The notes under the pieces: generated by a model
The model's input: only the letters and a program-made list of their open reading frames with translations
Told to the model about the DNA's origin: nothing
Databases searched by the model: none
Assembly: GCF_014235185.1 (NCBI RefSeq)
Contig: NZ_CP060131.1
Span: 875,501 to 939,500, forward strand
DNA length: 64,000 bases
Reading direction: 5' to 3'
Source of the DNA: Pseudonocardia petroleophila
Lineage (GTDB): Bacteria; Actinomycetota; Actinomycetes; Mycobacteriales; Pseudonocardiaceae
Shown: piece after piece, positions 40,289 through 47,674 of the stretch
How positions within the stretch are numbered: position 1 is the stretch's first letter
Layout of the letters: each line of letters opens with the position of its first letter
Translations under genes and position numbers: made by a program

Positions 40289-40313
40289 TGGCACTCAGTG
40301 CGCGAGAGTGCCA
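40289..40313. promoter_or_regulatory. CIRCE element (HrcA operator) upstream of ruc
   Basis: TGGCACTC (40289-40296), a nine-base spacer and GAGTGCCA (40306-40313) form the exact CIRCE architecture, consensus TTAGCACTC-N9-GAGTGCTAA. A TATGCT -10 at 40284-40289 just precedes it, so a bound HrcA repressor would cover the transcription start. M. tuberculosis Rv0991c (ruc) is known to belong to the HrcA heat-shock regulon, which supports both the site and the gene call. Confidence 0.88.
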
Positions 40314-40338
40314 AGACGTCCCGGGAAGGACCACGAGC

Positions 40339-40692
40339 GTGCCCACCTACCAGTACGCCTGCACCGCCTGCGACCACCGGTTCGAGGCCGTGCAGTCGTT
40401 CTCCGATGCGTCGCTGACCGTGTGCCCGGAGTGCTCGGGTGCGTTGCGCAAGGTCTTCTCCTCGGTCGGGATCGTGTTCAAGGGCAGCGGCTTCTACCGC
40501 ACCGACAGCCGGTCCGGTGCCGTGCCCGGCGGCGACCCCAAGCCCGCCTCGTCGTCGAGCGAGGGCTCGAGCGGTGAGAAGAGCGGCGGCGAGAAGAAGT
40601 CGTCGGAGAGCACCGGCGCCAAGAAGGACTCGGGTTCGTCCTCGTCCACATCCTCCACGAGCTCCCCGGCACCGGCAGCCGCCAAGAGCTGA
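40339..40692 (+). CDS. ruc: FmdB-type zinc-ribbon protein, Ruc-like redox-regulated chaperone
   Basis: 117 residues from GTG 40339, with GGGAAGGA upstream as ribosome-binding site. The N-terminal FmdB zinc ribbon (PTYQYACTACDHRFEAVQSF and CPECSGALRKVFSSVGIVFKG) has two CxxC pairs. The last 60 residues are a disordered Ser/Lys/Gly-rich tail. Rv0991c of M. tuberculosis has the same layout; it loses zinc and becomes an ATP-independent holdase on oxidation. Its CIRCE element and 5-FCL neighbour are conserved here. Function in this organism is by homology. Confidence 0.88.
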   Translation: MPTYQYACTACDHRFEAVQSFSDASLTVCPECSGALRKVFSSVGIVFKGSGFYRTDSRSGAVPGGDPKPASSSSEGSSGEKSGGEKKSSESTGAKKDSGSSSSTSSTSSPAPAAAKS

Positions 40693-40773
40693 GTTGTCCA
40701 CATCGCGGTGGCTCCGTCCACAGGCGGCGTGATCGATCCCCGTCCGGCCTGACGCCGCCCTAGCGTCGTCGGC

Positions 40774-41376
40774 ATGAGCGACGACCCACCGCGACGCGTC
40801 CCCCGCCTCCTCGCCCCGCTCGGGGCCCCGGGCTGGCGGCGCACGGCGCTGCTGCGCCGCGCCGGGGCGGGCCTCCTCACGGTGCTGGCCCTGGCCCTGG
40901 CGCTCGCCCCGCAGGCCCGCGGCACCCCGGTCGTCGTCGCCGCGTCCGACCTCGCCGCCGGTTCCACGCTCGCCGCCGACGCGCTCGTCGTCCGGGAGTG
41001 GCCGCGCGAGCTCGTGCCCGCAGGGGCGGTGCCGGCCGTCGCCGACGCCGCCGGGCGGGTGCTCGTGGGCGCCGCGCGGGCGGGCGAGCCCCTCACCGAC
41101 GCGCGGCTCACCGGCGACTCGGCACTGCCCGGCGACGCCGCCGCGGTACCGGTCCGCCTCGCCGACCCCGACGTCGCCCCGCTGCTGGTCGCGGGCCGCC
41201 GCGTCGACGTCGTGACGCTCGGCGAGCGGGCGGGCGAGCCGCTCGTGCTGGCCTCCGACGCGGAGGTCGTCACCGTCCTCCCCGGGCCGCTGGTGCTGGT
41301 CGCGATGCCGCGCGGCCTCGCCACGCGGGTCGCCGCTGCCGCCCTGTCGGACCAGGTCGCGGTTACGCTCCGCTGA
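40774..41376 (+). CDS. SAF-domain membrane-anchored protein (CpaB/RcpC-like)
   Basis: 200 residues. One membrane helix lies near 32-48 (AGAGLLTVLALALALAPQA). An SAF domain follows: VVVAASDLAAGSTLAADALVVREWPRELVPAGAV and GRVLVGAARAGEPLTDARL. A C-terminal beta-rich part continues to 200. SAF domains occur in CpaB/RcpC proteins of Flp pilus assembly, but no pilus genes are nearby, so that link is not made. TAGCGT (40761-40766) ends seven bases before ATG 40774. It sits between ruc and mscL. Confidence 0.85.
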   Translation: MSDDPPRRVPRLLAPLGAPGWRRTALLRRAGAGLLTVLALALALAPQARGTPVVVAASDLAAGSTLAADALVVREWPRELVPAGAVPAVADAAGRVLVGAARAGEPLTDARLTGDSALPGDAAAVPVRLADPDVAPLLVAGRRVDVVTLGERAGEPLVLASDAEVVTVLPGPLVLVAMPRGLATRVAAAALSDQVAVTLR

Positions 41377-41401
41377 TCTCACCGACCACCGAGGAGGCAC
41401 G

Positions 41402-41800
41402 ATGATCAAGGGTTTCAAGGACTTCATCCTGCGCGGCAACGTCGTCGACCTCGCCGTCGCCGTCGTCATCGGCACGGCGTTCGCGTCGATCGTGTCGTCC
41501 TTCACCGACGGCATCGTCCAGCCGCTGATCAACGCGGTGTCGCCGCCGGAGAGCACCGGCCTGGGCTTCTCGATCGTCGCCGGCAAGGAGAGCACCTACG
41601 TCGACTTCTCCGCCGTCATCACCGCGGCGATCAACTTCCTGATCGTGGCGGCGGTCGTCTACTTCGTGATCGTGCTGCCGCTCAACACCCTCAAGGAGCG
41701 GCGCAAGAAGGGCGAGGAGCCCGGCCCGGCCGAGCCCACCGACGTCGAGCTGCTCATCGAGATCCGCGACCTGCTCAAGACGCAGCAGACCCGCGGCTGA
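41402..41800 (+). CDS. mscL: Large-conductance mechanosensitive channel
   Basis: 132 residues. The N-terminal amphipathic helix MIKGFKDFILRGNVVDLAVAVVIGTAFASIV runs into membrane helix 1. A periplasmic loop, membrane helix 2 (ITAAINFLIVAAVVYFVIVLPLN) and a charged C-terminal helix (DVELLIEIRDLLKTQ) follow, standard MscL architecture. It opens under membrane tension to release solutes on osmotic downshock. GAGGAGG upstream of ATG 41402 is a clear ribosome-binding site, unlike the many leaderless neighbours. Confidence 0.97.
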   Translation: MIKGFKDFILRGNVVDLAVAVVIGTAFASIVSSFTDGIVQPLINAVSPPESTGLGFSIVAGKESTYVDFSAVITAAINFLIVAAVVYFVIVLPLNTLKERRKKGEEPGPAEPTDVELLIEIRDLLKTQQTRG

Positions 41801-41803
41801 GCC

Positions 41804-42013
41804 TCAGCGGTCGTGGTGCGGGGGGCGGTCGGCGAGCAGTTGGGCGTCGTTGCTGTCCGGGGAGGGGTCGCGCTCGTCGCCGGTGGTGTCGGGGAGCGCG
41901 TCGCCGAACACCGCGGCGAGCCGGCGGCGGACGGCGTCGGACAGGCCGGAGTCCGGCGGATCGGCGTCCGGCGGTCCGGCGGCGTCCGCGGGGCCGGGGG
42001 TCCGGTCGGGCAC
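41804..42013 (-). CDS. Small acidic protein downstream of mogA (unrecognised)
   Basis: 69 residues from GTG 42013, eight bases after the mogA stop, with GGGACC between. The middle DAVRRRLAAVFGDALPDTTGDERD is a plausible short helix, and the flanks are Pro/Asp rich and disordered. The C-terminus reads DAQLLADRPPHHDR. It ends three bases from the convergent mscL stop. Tight spacing to mogA supports a real gene in the same transcript. I cannot assign a function. Confidence 0.6.
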   Translation of the reverse strand: MPDRTPGPADAAGPPDADPPDSGLSDAVRRRLAAVFGDALPDTTGDERDPSPDSNDAQLLADRPPHHDR

Positions 42014-42021
42014 GGCGGTCC

Positions 42022-42519
42022 CTAGTCGTCGAGCCCGGACAGCTCGGCGATCACGTGGGCGACCAGCGGCGTCAGGGTGGCCATGCCGTCGCGGACGGCG
42101 GCCCGGGACGGCGCCAGGTTCACCACGAGCGTGCTGCCCGAGACACCGACCAGCCCGCGGGAGAGCCCGGCGTCGACGGCACCCGCCGCCAGACCGGACG
42201 CCCGGATGGCCTCGGCGATGCCCGGGATCGGGCGGTCGAGGACGCCCGCGGTGGCGTCGGCGGTGACGTCGCGCGGCGACACACCGGTGCCTCCGACGGT
42301 CACGACGAGGTCGACACCGCCGATCACCGCGGTGTTGAGCGCGTTGCGGATGGCCACCGGGTCACCGGGCACGACCACCGCCGCGTCGACGACGAGCCGG
42401 GCCTCCTCGAGCAGCTCCGTGACCAGGGGACCGATCGAGTCCTCGCGCTCGCCGTGGCTCACGCGGTCGTCGACGATGACGACCAGAGCACGACCGATCT
42501 GAGGCGGCGCCATTTCCAT
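42022..42519 (-). CDS. moaB2: MogA/MoaB-family molybdenum cofactor protein
   Basis: 165 residues with the MoCF-binding fold: ALVVIVDDRVSHGEREDSIGPLV, LVVTVGGTGVSPRDVTADATAGVLDRPIPGIAEAIR, and VSGSTLVVNLAPSRAAV. Family members adenylate molybdopterin. The mycobacterial gene next to pepD and mscL is moaB2 (Rv0984). Here it still adjoins mscL but is separated from pepD by about 5 kb of inserted genes. ATG 42519 is chosen; ATG 42513 is possible. Confidence 0.92.
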   Translation of the reverse strand: MEMAPPQIGRALVVIVDDRVSHGEREDSIGPLVTELLEEARLVVDAAVVVPGDPVAIRNALNTAVIGGVDLVVTVGGTGVSPRDVTADATAGVLDRPIPGIAEAIRASGLAAGAVDAGLSRGLVGVSGSTLVVNLAPSRAAVRDGMATLTPLVAHVIAELSGLDD

Positions 42520-42593
42520 GCGCTCACCGTAGCGGCCTTACCGATCGCGAACCCCGCAGGCCGGACTGGTCCGCCCGGCCTAGCCTCACGACG

Positions 42594-43652
42594 GTGCGCA
42601 TCCTGATCACGGGCGGGGCGGGCTTCGTCGGCTCGCACGTCGCCGACCACCTCTCCTCCGACGGCCACGACGTCGTCGTGCTCGACGCGCTGCTCCCCCA
42701 GGCGCACGACGGTGCGCCGGGGTGGACGCGCGACCACGAGTTCGTCGAGGGCGACGTCCGCGACCCCGACCTGCTCGCCCGGCTGCTGCCCGGCGTCGAC
42801 GCCGTGTGCCACCAGGCGGCGATGGTCGGGCACGGCGTCGACCCGTCCGACGCGCCCGCGTACGCGAGCCACAACGACCTCGGCACCGCGGTGCTGCTGG
42901 CCGCGATGCACGCGGCGGGGATCGGGCGGCTCGTCCTCGCGGGGTCGATGGTCGTCTACGGCGAGGGCGCGTACACCTGCGCCGAGCACGGCCCGGTGCG
43001 CCCGGGCCCGCGCCGCTTCGCCGACATCGACGCCGGGCGGTTCGAGCCGCCGTGCCCGGTGTGCGGCGCGCCGCTGGAACCCGGGCTGGTGGGCGAGGAC
43101 GCCCCGCTCGACCCGCGGTCGACCTACGCCGCGACGAAGCTCGCGCAGGAGCACCTGGCGTCCGCGTGGGCGCGGCAGACCGGCGGGTCGGTGTGGTCGC
43201 TGCGCTACCACAACGTCTACGGCCCGCGGATGCCCCGCGACACCCCCTACGCCGGGGTCGCGTCGATCTTCCGGTCGGCGCTGGAGCGCGGCGAGGCCCC
43301 CCGCGTCATGGAGGACGGGCGGCAGCGGCGCGACTTCGTGCACGTCACCGACGTGGCCGCGGCCAACGTGCTCGCGCTGGGCACCGACCCGGCCGAGGGC
43401 ACGCTGGTGCCGGTGAACGTCTGCTCCGGCGAGCCGCACACCATCGGCGACCTCGCCGTCGCGCTGGCGGCGACCATCGACGGCCCGCCGCCGGTGATCG
43501 TCGGCGGGGCCCGCCCCGGCGACGTGCGGCACGTCGTCGCCGACCCCGCCCGGGCCCGCACCCTGCTGGGCTTCCACGCCCGGACCGGGTTCGCCGAGGG
43601 GGTGCGGGACTTCGCCACCGCGCCCCTGCGCTCCCCCGTCGGGGCGAGCTGA
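42594..43652 (+). CDS. NAD-dependent sugar-nucleotide epimerase (dTDP-L-rhamnose 4-epimerase-like)
   Basis: 352-residue extended SDR. ILITGGAGFVGSHVADHL is the Rossmann NAD-binding motif. The catalytic YAATKLAQE tyrosine/lysine follows RST, and NVYGPRM is typical. An insertion around residues 140-170 contains CAEH and CPVCG, a possible zinc knuckle also seen in some actinobacterial rhamnose 4-epimerases. TAGCCT (42581-42586) ends seven bases before GTG 42594, so leaderless. It may supply a sugar for the glycosyltransferases at 45498-46825. Its stop is four bases from the convergent histidine kinase. Confidence 0.9.
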   Translation: MRILITGGAGFVGSHVADHLSSDGHDVVVLDALLPQAHDGAPGWTRDHEFVEGDVRDPDLLARLLPGVDAVCHQAAMVGHGVDPSDAPAYASHNDLGTAVLLAAMHAAGIGRLVLAGSMVVYGEGAYTCAEHGPVRPGPRRFADIDAGRFEPPCPVCGAPLEPGLVGEDAPLDPRSTYAATKLAQEHLASAWARQTGGSVWSLRYHNVYGPRMPRDTPYAGVASIFRSALERGEAPRVMEDGRQRRDFVHVTDVAAANVLALGTDPAEGTLVPVNVCSGEPHTIGDLAVALAATIDGPPPVIVGGARPGDVRHVVADPARARTLLGFHARTGFAEGVRDFATAPLRSPVGAS

Positions 43653-43656
43653 CGGT

Positions 43657-44664
43657 TCACCGCGCCAACGGCAGCCGCACCTCGAACCGGCACCCCGGCC
43701 CGTGGTTCCGGGCGTCGATCTCCCCGGAGTGCGCCTCCACGAGCCCCCGCGCGATGGCCAGGCCCAGCCCGCTGTGGCCCTCGCCGTCGGGGGTGCGGGC
43801 GTCCTCGCCGCGGAAGGCGACCTCGAAGACCCGCCCGAGGTCGTCGGCGGGGATGCCGCCGCAGCCGTCGTCGACGCGCAGCCAGGCGCGGTCGCCGACC
43901 ACCCCGGCCGCGACGACGACCGCACCGTCGGGCGGCGTGTGCCGGATCGCGTTGGACAGCAGGTTGCGCACGACGCGGGCGAGCTCCGGGTCGCTGCCGA
44001 GCACCACCGGCCACTGGCTGTCGGCCGCCGCCTCGACGCGCACGCCCTTCCGCGACGCCGCCACCCCCTCGACCGCGACGGCCTCGGAGACCACCTCGTG
44101 CAGCGGCACCTCCGACAGCGTCAGCGTCAGCGCGCCGGAGGTGATGCGCGAGAGCTGGAACAGGTCGTCGACCATCCCGGACAGGCGCACGGTCTCGCCG
44201 CGGATCCGGCGCGCGTACTCGGCGACCTCGTCGGGGTCGGAGACGACGCCGTCGGTCAGGGCCTCGCTCATCGCGCGGATCCCGGCGAGCGGGGTGCGCA
44301 GGTCGTGGCTGATCCAGGCCACCAGCTCGCGGCGCGACGCCTCGGCGACGCGCTCGGCGTCGTGGGCCTCGTGCAGCCACATCACGTCGTTGGCGATGCC
44401 GCGCCCGAGCATGAGCGCCGCGGGCACCGTGAACGCGGCCACCACCGCGCACACGACGAGGAACCCGCCCAGCTGCGGGGTGTACATGAACCCGCTGACG
44501 CCGATCACGCCGGCGAGGGTCGCGAGGACCGGCACCAGCACCAGCACGGTGACGGCCGCGGTGATCGAGTTGCGCCGCATCCGCGTCAGCAGCAGCGCGC
44601 CCAGCAGGGCGACCGGCACGGAGAACGCCAGCGCCAGCGGCACCGACGCCAGCAGCATCTCCAT
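43657..44664 (-). CDS. Sensor histidine kinase
   Basis: 335 residues. Three hydrophobic segments lie at about 5-28, 36-60 and 65-88, with almost no extracytoplasmic loop, so it likely senses within or near the membrane. HisKA has [26 protein letters not shown], with the phosphoacceptor histidine in SHDLRTP. HATPase_c has the N-box [22 protein letters not shown] and [18 protein letters not shown] domain is not obvious. Its ATG overlaps the response regulator stop by one base, making a coupled two-component pair. Confidence 0.94.
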   Translation of the reverse strand: MEMLLASVPLALAFSVPVALLGALLLTRMRRNSITAAVTVLVLVPVLATLAGVIGVSGFMYTPQLGGFLVVCAVVAAFTVPAALMLGRGIANDVMWLHEAHDAERVAEASRRELVAWISHDLRTPLAGIRAMSEALTDGVVSDPDEVAEYARRIRGETVRLSGMVDDLFQLSRITSGALTLTLSEVPLHEVVSEAVAVEGVAASRKGVRVEAAADSQWPVVLGSDPELARVVRNLLSNAIRHTPPDGAVVVAAGVVGDRAWLRVDDGCGGIPADDLGRVFEVAFRGEDARTPDGEGHSGLGLAIARGLVEAHSGEIDARNHGPGCRFEVRLPLAR

Positions 44665-45365
44665 CACGGGGAACCGTCGTAGCGGTAGCCGACGCCCCAC
44701 ACGGTCGCGATCCGGACCGGTGACGTCGGGTCGATCTCGATCTTCTCGCGCAGCCTGCGGACGTGGACGGTGACGGTGGACTGGTCGCCGAAGTCCCAGC
44801 CCCAGACGCGCTCGAGCAGCTCGGCGCGGGTGAACGCCTGGCCGCGGCGGCGGACGAGGAAGGCGAGCAGGTCGAACTCGCGGACGGTCAGGGCGAGCTC
44901 GCGGTCGCCGATCGACGCGCGCCGCCCGGGGATGTCGACGCTCAGCTCCCCGTCGACGACGGGCTCGACGCCGGTCTCGCGCACCGGCCGCTCCCGCGAG
45001 CGCCGCAGCACCGCCGCGACGCGCAGCACCAGCTCGCGCGGGCTGAACGGCTTGGTGACGTAGTCGTCGGCGCCCAGCTCCAGGCCGAGGACGCGGTCCT
45101 CCTCCTCGCCGAGCGCGGTGAGCATGACGATCGGGACGCCGACCGACCCCCGCCGCAACCTGCGGCACACCTCGAGCCCGCCGAGCCGGGGCAGCATGAG
45201 GTCGAGGACGACGACGTCGGGCGTCCGCTCCGCGACGGCGCGCAGCGCGGCCTCCCCGTCCCCGGCGACGTCGACGCGGTAGCCGGCCCGGTCGAGGTAA
45301 CGGCTCACGACGTCGCGGACGGTCGTGTCGTCGTCCACGACCAGCGCGAGCGGGCGGTCGGTCAT
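44664..45365 (-). CDS. OmpR/PhoB-family response regulator
   Basis: 233 residues. Receiver domain has acidic pocket [11 protein letters not shown], phosphoacceptor aspartate in [28 protein letters not shown] and [13 protein letters not shown]-terminal winged helix has [31 protein letters not shown] and [21 protein letters not shown] hexamer at 45378-45373 ends seven bases before the ATG 45365. Partner kinase follows directly. By position it may control the divergent glycosyltransferase operon that begins 133 bases away. Confidence 0.95.
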   Translation of the reverse strand: MTDRPLALVVDDDTTVRDVVSRYLDRAGYRVDVAGDGEAALRAVAERTPDVVVLDLMLPRLGGLEVCRRLRRGSVGVPIVMLTALGEEEDRVLGLELGADDYVTKPFSPRELVLRVAAVLRRSRERPVRETGVEPVVDGELSVDIPGRRASIGDRELALTVREFDLLAFLVRRRGQAFTRAELLERVWGWDFGDQSTVTVHVRRLREKIEIDPTSPVRIATVWGVGYRYDGSP

Positions 45366-45497
45366 GACGCCGAGGCTAGCCGCGGCGCGGGGGAGTCCCT
45401 GCGGACGTCACAGAGCGGTAATCCGCTCACCCGACGTCACCGATCGGTAAGCCGTTTCACCGCGCGGCGCTCCGCCGACCGGCCTAGCTTCACGATC

Positions 45498-46157
45498 ATG
45501 GACCAGCTCGTCGACGTGATCCTCCCCTGCCTGGACGAGGCGCAGGCGCTGCCCGGGGTGCTGCGGGCGCTGCCTCCGGGGTTCCGCCCGCTCGTCGTGG
45601 ACAACGGATCGCGCGACGGCACCCCCGACGTCGCCGCGGGCCTCGGTGCGCGGGTGGTGCACGAGGCCCGGAAGGGCTACGGCGCCGCGGTGCACGCCGG
45701 GCTGGAGGCCGCGACCACCGACGTCGTCGCCTTCCTCGACGCCGACGGCTCGCTCGACCCGGCCGAGCTGCCGGGGATGGTCGCGCTGCTCGACGGGGGC
45801 ACCGGGAACGCGGACCTGGTCGCCGGGCGCCGCAGGCCGCAGGGCCGCGGCGCGTGGCCGTGGCACGCGCGGGCGGGCAACGCCGCGATCTCCGCCCTGC
45901 TGCGTCGCCGGGGCGTGCCGGTGCACGACATCGCGCCGGTCCGGGTCGCCCGGCGCACCGCGCTGCTCGACCTCGGCGTCGCCGACCGCGCCTTCGGCTA
46001 CCCGCTGGAGCTGCTGGTCCGCGCCGGGGCCGCCGGATGGCGGATCACCGAGGTCGACGTCGCCTACCGGCCCCGCACCGGCGGCCGCTCGAAGGTGTCG
46101 GGCTCGGTCCGCGGCACCGTCCGCGCCGCCCGCGACATGGCCGGGGTGCTGCGGTGA
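45498..46157 (+). CDS. Family 2 glycosyltransferase
   Basis: 219 residues, GT-A fold. VDVILPCLDEAQALPGVLRALP, VVDNGSRDGTPDVAAGLG and the metal-binding VAFLDADGSLDPAEL are the standard GT2 segments. No membrane helix is visible, so it probably acts on the inner face of the membrane with a lipid carrier. TAGCTT at 45485-45490 ends seven bases before ATG 45498. The stop overlaps the next gene (GTGA). First gene of a three-gene coupled operon. Confidence 0.93.
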   Translation: MDQLVDVILPCLDEAQALPGVLRALPPGFRPLVVDNGSRDGTPDVAAGLGARVVHEARKGYGAAVHAGLEAATTDVVAFLDADGSLDPAELPGMVALLDGGTGNADLVAGRRRPQGRGAWPWHARAGNAAISALLRRRGVPVHDIAPVRVARRTALLDLGVADRAFGYPLELLVRAGAAGWRITEVDVAYRPRTGGRSKVSGSVRGTVRAARDMAGVLR

Positions 46158-46825
46158 CGGCCCTGCTCGTGCTGGCCAAGGCCCCCGTCCCCGGCCTGGT
46201 CAAGACCCGCCTGTGCCCGCCGCTGGAGCCCGCGGCCGCCGCCGACCTGGCCGCCGCCGCGCTGCTCGACAGCCTCGACGCGGCGTCGGGCGTACCCGGT
46301 GCGACGCCGGTGGCCGTGCTGACCGGTGACCCGTCGCGCGCCGCCCGCGGCCCCGAGGTGCGCGCCGCGCTCAGCGCGGTCCGGGTGGTCCCCCAGCGCG
46401 GCGACGGGCTCGGCGCCCGCATCGCCGCCGCCCACGCCGACGCCGCGGCGCTGCTGCCCGGCCGCCCGACGCTGCAGATCGGCATGGACACCCCGCAGGT
46501 CACCGCCGGCCTGCTGGCCGACGCCGCCGACCGGCTCAGCGGCGTCGACGCCGTGCTCGGCCTCGCCCTCGACGGCGGCTGGTGGGCGCTGGGCCTGCGC
46601 GACCCCGCGGCGGCGTCCCTGGTCGCCGACGTCCCGACCTCGCGCGACGACACCGGCACCCGCACCCTCGCCGCCCTGCGCGCCGCCGGGCTGCGGGTGC
46701 ACCTGCTGCCCGAGCTGTCCGACGTCGACACGATCGACGACGCACTGGCCGTCGCCGCGCTCGCCCCCGGCACCCGCTTCGCCGCCGCGCTCCGGTGCCT
46801 GCCCGTCCCGGCCGGGCGCCGGTGA
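46154..46825 (+). CDS. DUF2064/TIGR04282-type nucleotidyl- or glycosyltransferase
   Basis: 223 residues. LLVLAKAPVPGLVKTRLCPPLEP at the N-terminus and LQIGMDTPQVTAGLLADAADRLSGVDAVLGLALDGGWWALGLR are the marks of the DUF2064 family, which has a GT-A-like nucleotide-binding fold. It is often next to GT2 genes, as here. The reaction is not established for most members. Start and stop overlap the flanking genes as GTGA, so it is co-translated with the GT2 and the methyltransferase. Confidence 0.9.
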   Translation: MTALLVLAKAPVPGLVKTRLCPPLEPAAAADLAAAALLDSLDAASGVPGATPVAVLTGDPSRAARGPEVRAALSAVRVVPQRGDGLGARIAAAHADAAALLPGRPTLQIGMDTPQVTAGLLADAADRLSGVDAVLGLALDGGWWALGLRDPAAASLVADVPTSRDDTGTRTLAALRAAGLRVHLLPELSDVDTIDDALAVAALAPGTRFAAALRCLPVPAGRR

Positions 46826-47520
46826 CGACCTCCTTCGCCCGGGCTCTCGCGGGCCACGACGCCGAGCTCGTGCGCAGCGACGGCGGGACCGCCCGGCTCG
46901 ACGTCGACCGGTGGCGCGGTGCGGCGGCCGGCGAGGACGCCTGGCTGATCGAGCGCTGCCGAGGGTCCACGATCGACCTCGGCTGCGGACCCGGACGGCT
47001 CGTCGAGGCCCTGGTCGCCCGCGGCATCGAGACCCTCGGCGTCGACGTGTCCCCGGAGGCGGTGGCCCAGTGCGCCGGCCGCGGCGTCCCCGTCCTGCAC
47101 GCCGACGTCTTCGGGGAGCTGCCCCGCGAGGGCCTGTGGTCGCACGCGCTGCTCGCCGACGGCAACCTCGGCATCGGCGGCGACCCGGCCGCGCTGCTGC
47201 ACCGCGCGGCCCGGATCGTCGAGCCGGGCGGCACCGTGATCGTCGAGCTCGATCCGGCCGAGCCGGGTCTGTGGCGCGGCGAGGCCCGCGTCCGCAGCCG
47301 CGACGACCTCACCCCGCCGTTCCCGTGGGCCTGCGCCGGGCCCGCGGCGCTCCCGGAGCTCGCGGCCGGGGCGGGCCTGCGGGCCGGGGCGCACTACCGG
47401 GGGGTGCGCCAGTTCGTGGAGCTCACCGTGCTGCGGAGCCACGCCGATGCCGGGAGGGGGTGTCGGCACCGACGCGGCCCGCTGGTCCCGGAGCGCGGGG
47501 CACCGCGCGGGACCAGGTGA
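46822..47520 (+). CDS. SAM-dependent methyltransferase
   Basis: 232 residues, class I fold. Motif I is STIDLGCGPGRLVEALVARG near 50, followed by TLGVDVSPEAV, and VEPGGTVIVELDP is the post-III strand. The target is unknown; neighbours suggest a glycan or lipid. The C-terminal 25 residues are Arg/Gly rich and poorly ordered. GTG 46822 overlaps the upstream stop. A 31-codon ORF begins in its own stop (GTGA, 47517-47520), discussed separately. Similar operons in actinobacteria often continue with a molybdopterin oxidoreductase, which is missing here. Confidence 0.88.
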   Translation: MTTSFARALAGHDAELVRSDGGTARLDVDRWRGAAAGEDAWLIERCRGSTIDLGCGPGRLVEALVARGIETLGVDVSPEAVAQCAGRGVPVLHADVFGELPREGLWSHALLADGNLGIGGDPAALLHRAARIVEPGGTVIVELDPAEPGLWRGEARVRSRDDLTPPFPWACAGPAALPELAAGAGLRAGAHYRGVRQFVELTVLRSHADAGRGCRHRRGPLVPERGAPRGTR

Positions 47521-47612
47521 ACGAGACCACCCCGGCGGACGATCCGCAAGACCCGGATGGATCAGTACACACAGGACGCAACGTGCCGGACCGGACCGGC
47601 CACCGACGGTGA
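47517..47612 (+). CDS. 31-codon ORF coupled to the methyltransferase stop (possible remnant)
   Basis: GTG 47517 overlaps the methyltransferase TGA and codes for 31 residues starting VNETTPADDPQDPDG, then TGA. It has no membrane segment or motif. It may be the surviving start of a deleted or decayed downstream gene, since related operons usually have a fourth gene at this position. It could also be chance. Low confidence that it is translated to a functional peptide. Confidence 0.3.
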   Translation: MNETTPADDPQDPDGSVHTGRNVPDRTGHRR

Positions 47613-47674
47613 CGTCCCCGGCGGGCCGCCCGGACGGCATCGCCCGATCGCACGCACGGGGCACGCCGCCCGGG

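Noticed and set aside
42594..43652. Rhamnose 4-epimerase as certain function
   Set aside because: The fold is sure but substrate is not; the Cys-rich insertion alone does not fix it.
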